From an uncultured Eubacteriales bacterium (GTDB lineage: Bacteria > Bacillota_A > Clostridia > Christensenellales > Aristaeellaceae), in the NCBI GenBank assembly GCA_944333375.1, contig CALVKX010000103.1, forward strand, positions 1-7,299: a stretch of DNA of 7,299 nt. Reading direction: 5' to 3'. Positions 7,043 to 7,299 of the stretch are shown here, piece by piece (within the stretch, counting starts at the first letter, position 1; each line of letters starts with the position of its first letter). The notes under the pieces are model-generated. The model was not told where the DNA came from. It worked only from the letters and a program-made list of their open reading frames with translations, and searched no databases. The position numbers and the translations under genes are program-made.

Positions 7043-7071
7043 ATTGTAACACGCATCCGCTCTGGATGCAA
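7043..7071 (-). promoter_or_regulatory. rplS: Strong sigma-A-type promoter of rplS
   Basis: On the minus strand TTGCAT (7071-7066) and TACAAT (7048-7043) are separated by exactly 17 bp. TG one base before the -10 makes it an extended -10. Transcription should begin near 7036, giving a leader of about 75 bases before rplS. In that leader GCGGTC (7023-7018) can pair with GGCCGC (7003-6998), a possible autoregulatory hairpin like the L19 leaders known in Bacillus, though the match is unproven. Confidence 0.82.
7053..7069. repeat. Short inverted repeat inside the rplS promoter
   Basis: GCATCC and GGATGC form a perfect 6-bp inverted repeat with a 5-base gap, lying in the promoter spacer and overlapping the -35. 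On the + strand it is followed four bases later by a run of T (7075-7080). It could therefore be an operator, or a weak terminator for antisense reads. Chance is also possible at this size. Confidence 0.4.
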
Positions 7072-7120
7072 GCCTTTTTTGGACAGGCGGCCCTCTTTTT
7101 TTGCCAGGCGATAGGAGCCA

Positions 7121-7299
7121 TTACTCCTGGGCGTAAGCGGCGGCGCTGTTGCCGGCGTCGCGTCCGGCCACGTAGCAGTTGAGCACGGAGGTGCCGGAGA
7201 TGTAGCCGCGGTCATAGATGGCGCCGTTGGAAGCCTCGCCGCAGGCGTAGAGGCCGGGCATGACTTCGCCGTAGATGTCCAGCACTTCGCCGGTCATCT
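7121..7299 (-). CDS. FAD-dependent fumarate-reductase-like flavoprotein, C-terminal end only
   Basis: The frame is open at the right window edge; the last 58 codons, from 7297 to the TAA at 7123-7121, are visible. The motif VMPGLYACGEASNG at residues 12-25 of this fragment, followed by RGYISGTSVLNCYVAGRDAG (30-49), is the C-terminal FAD-contacting segment of the FAD_binding_2 family (fumarate reductase/succinate dehydrogenase flavoprotein, flavocytochrome c, urocanate reductase and ketosteroid dehydrogenase types). It probably belongs to a soluble or exported reductase using an enoate or similar acceptor. Substrate, N-terminal domains and any signal peptide lie outside the window. The ATG at 7297 is internal. 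Between its stop and the rplS promoter lie about 50 bases with A- and T-rich runs but no convincing terminator. Confidence 0.85.
   Translation of the reverse strand, partial: MTGEVLDIYGEVMPGLYACGEASNGAIYDRGYISGTSVLNCYVAGRDAGNSAAAYAQE

Noticed and set aside
7053..7080. A + strand Rho-independent terminator formed by GCATCC/GGATGC and the following T-run
   Set aside because: No + strand gene lies upstream between 6210 and this point, the stem is only 6 bp, and the bases coincide with the rplS promoter, so a terminator role is not supported.

Overview
The window is about 60% G+C and tightly packed. It has strong AAGGAGG-type ribosome binding sites, sigma-A-like promoters and small gaps between genes. 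Together with a bacterial SERCA-like Ca2+ ATPase, a MerR/MATE pair and a single-pass zinc-ribbon membrane protein, this suggests a GC-rich member of the Firmicutes (Clostridia, perhaps a gut commensal of the Christensenellales/Oscillospirales type). The taxonomic guess is inference. I see no mobile element, CRISPR array, tRNA or rRNA.

Layout: (1) On the + strand, 2-1951 is the C-terminal two-thirds to three-quarters of a type II P-type cation (probably Ca2+) ATPase. It ends at a strong hairpin terminator at 1982-2032. (2) On the - strand, 2037-3944 encodes a 635-residue protein with an N-terminal zinc ribbon, a charged cytosolic linker, one membrane helix and a beta-rich outer part. It lies 72 bp downstream of, and codirectional with, a merR-family gene at 4017-4802 (-). 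(3) That regulator is divergent from a 12-helix MATE efflux transporter at 4885-6210 (+). (4) A small acidic protein of unknown function (6222-6536, -) converges on the MATE gene and lies downstream of rplS (ribosomal protein L19, 6611-6961, -), separated from it by a hairpin terminator. (5) The - strand at 7121-7299 holds the last 58 codons of an FAD-dependent fumarate-reductase-like flavoprotein.

The best-supported regulatory circuit is the 82-bp merR/MATE intergenic region. The MATE promoter has the over-long 19-bp spacer typical of MerR-activated promoters. A 21-bp imperfect dyad (8 of 10 arm positions paired) overlaps that spacer. The merR promoter runs the other way through the same bases. 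This reads as an inducible efflux switch: a ligand-binding MerR protein that would activate the MATE pump and probably repress its own gene. The regulator's C-terminal domain resembles the GyrI-like drug-sensing fold, which fits.

Nothing here looks like a wholly new system. The points most worth following are the MerR/MATE switch and its ligand, the zinc-ribbon/membrane/Ig-like protein that may share the merR transcript, the acidic protein that seems reachable only by read-through of the rplS terminator, and the M8 glutamine in the ATPase that predicts altered Ca2+ stoichiometry.
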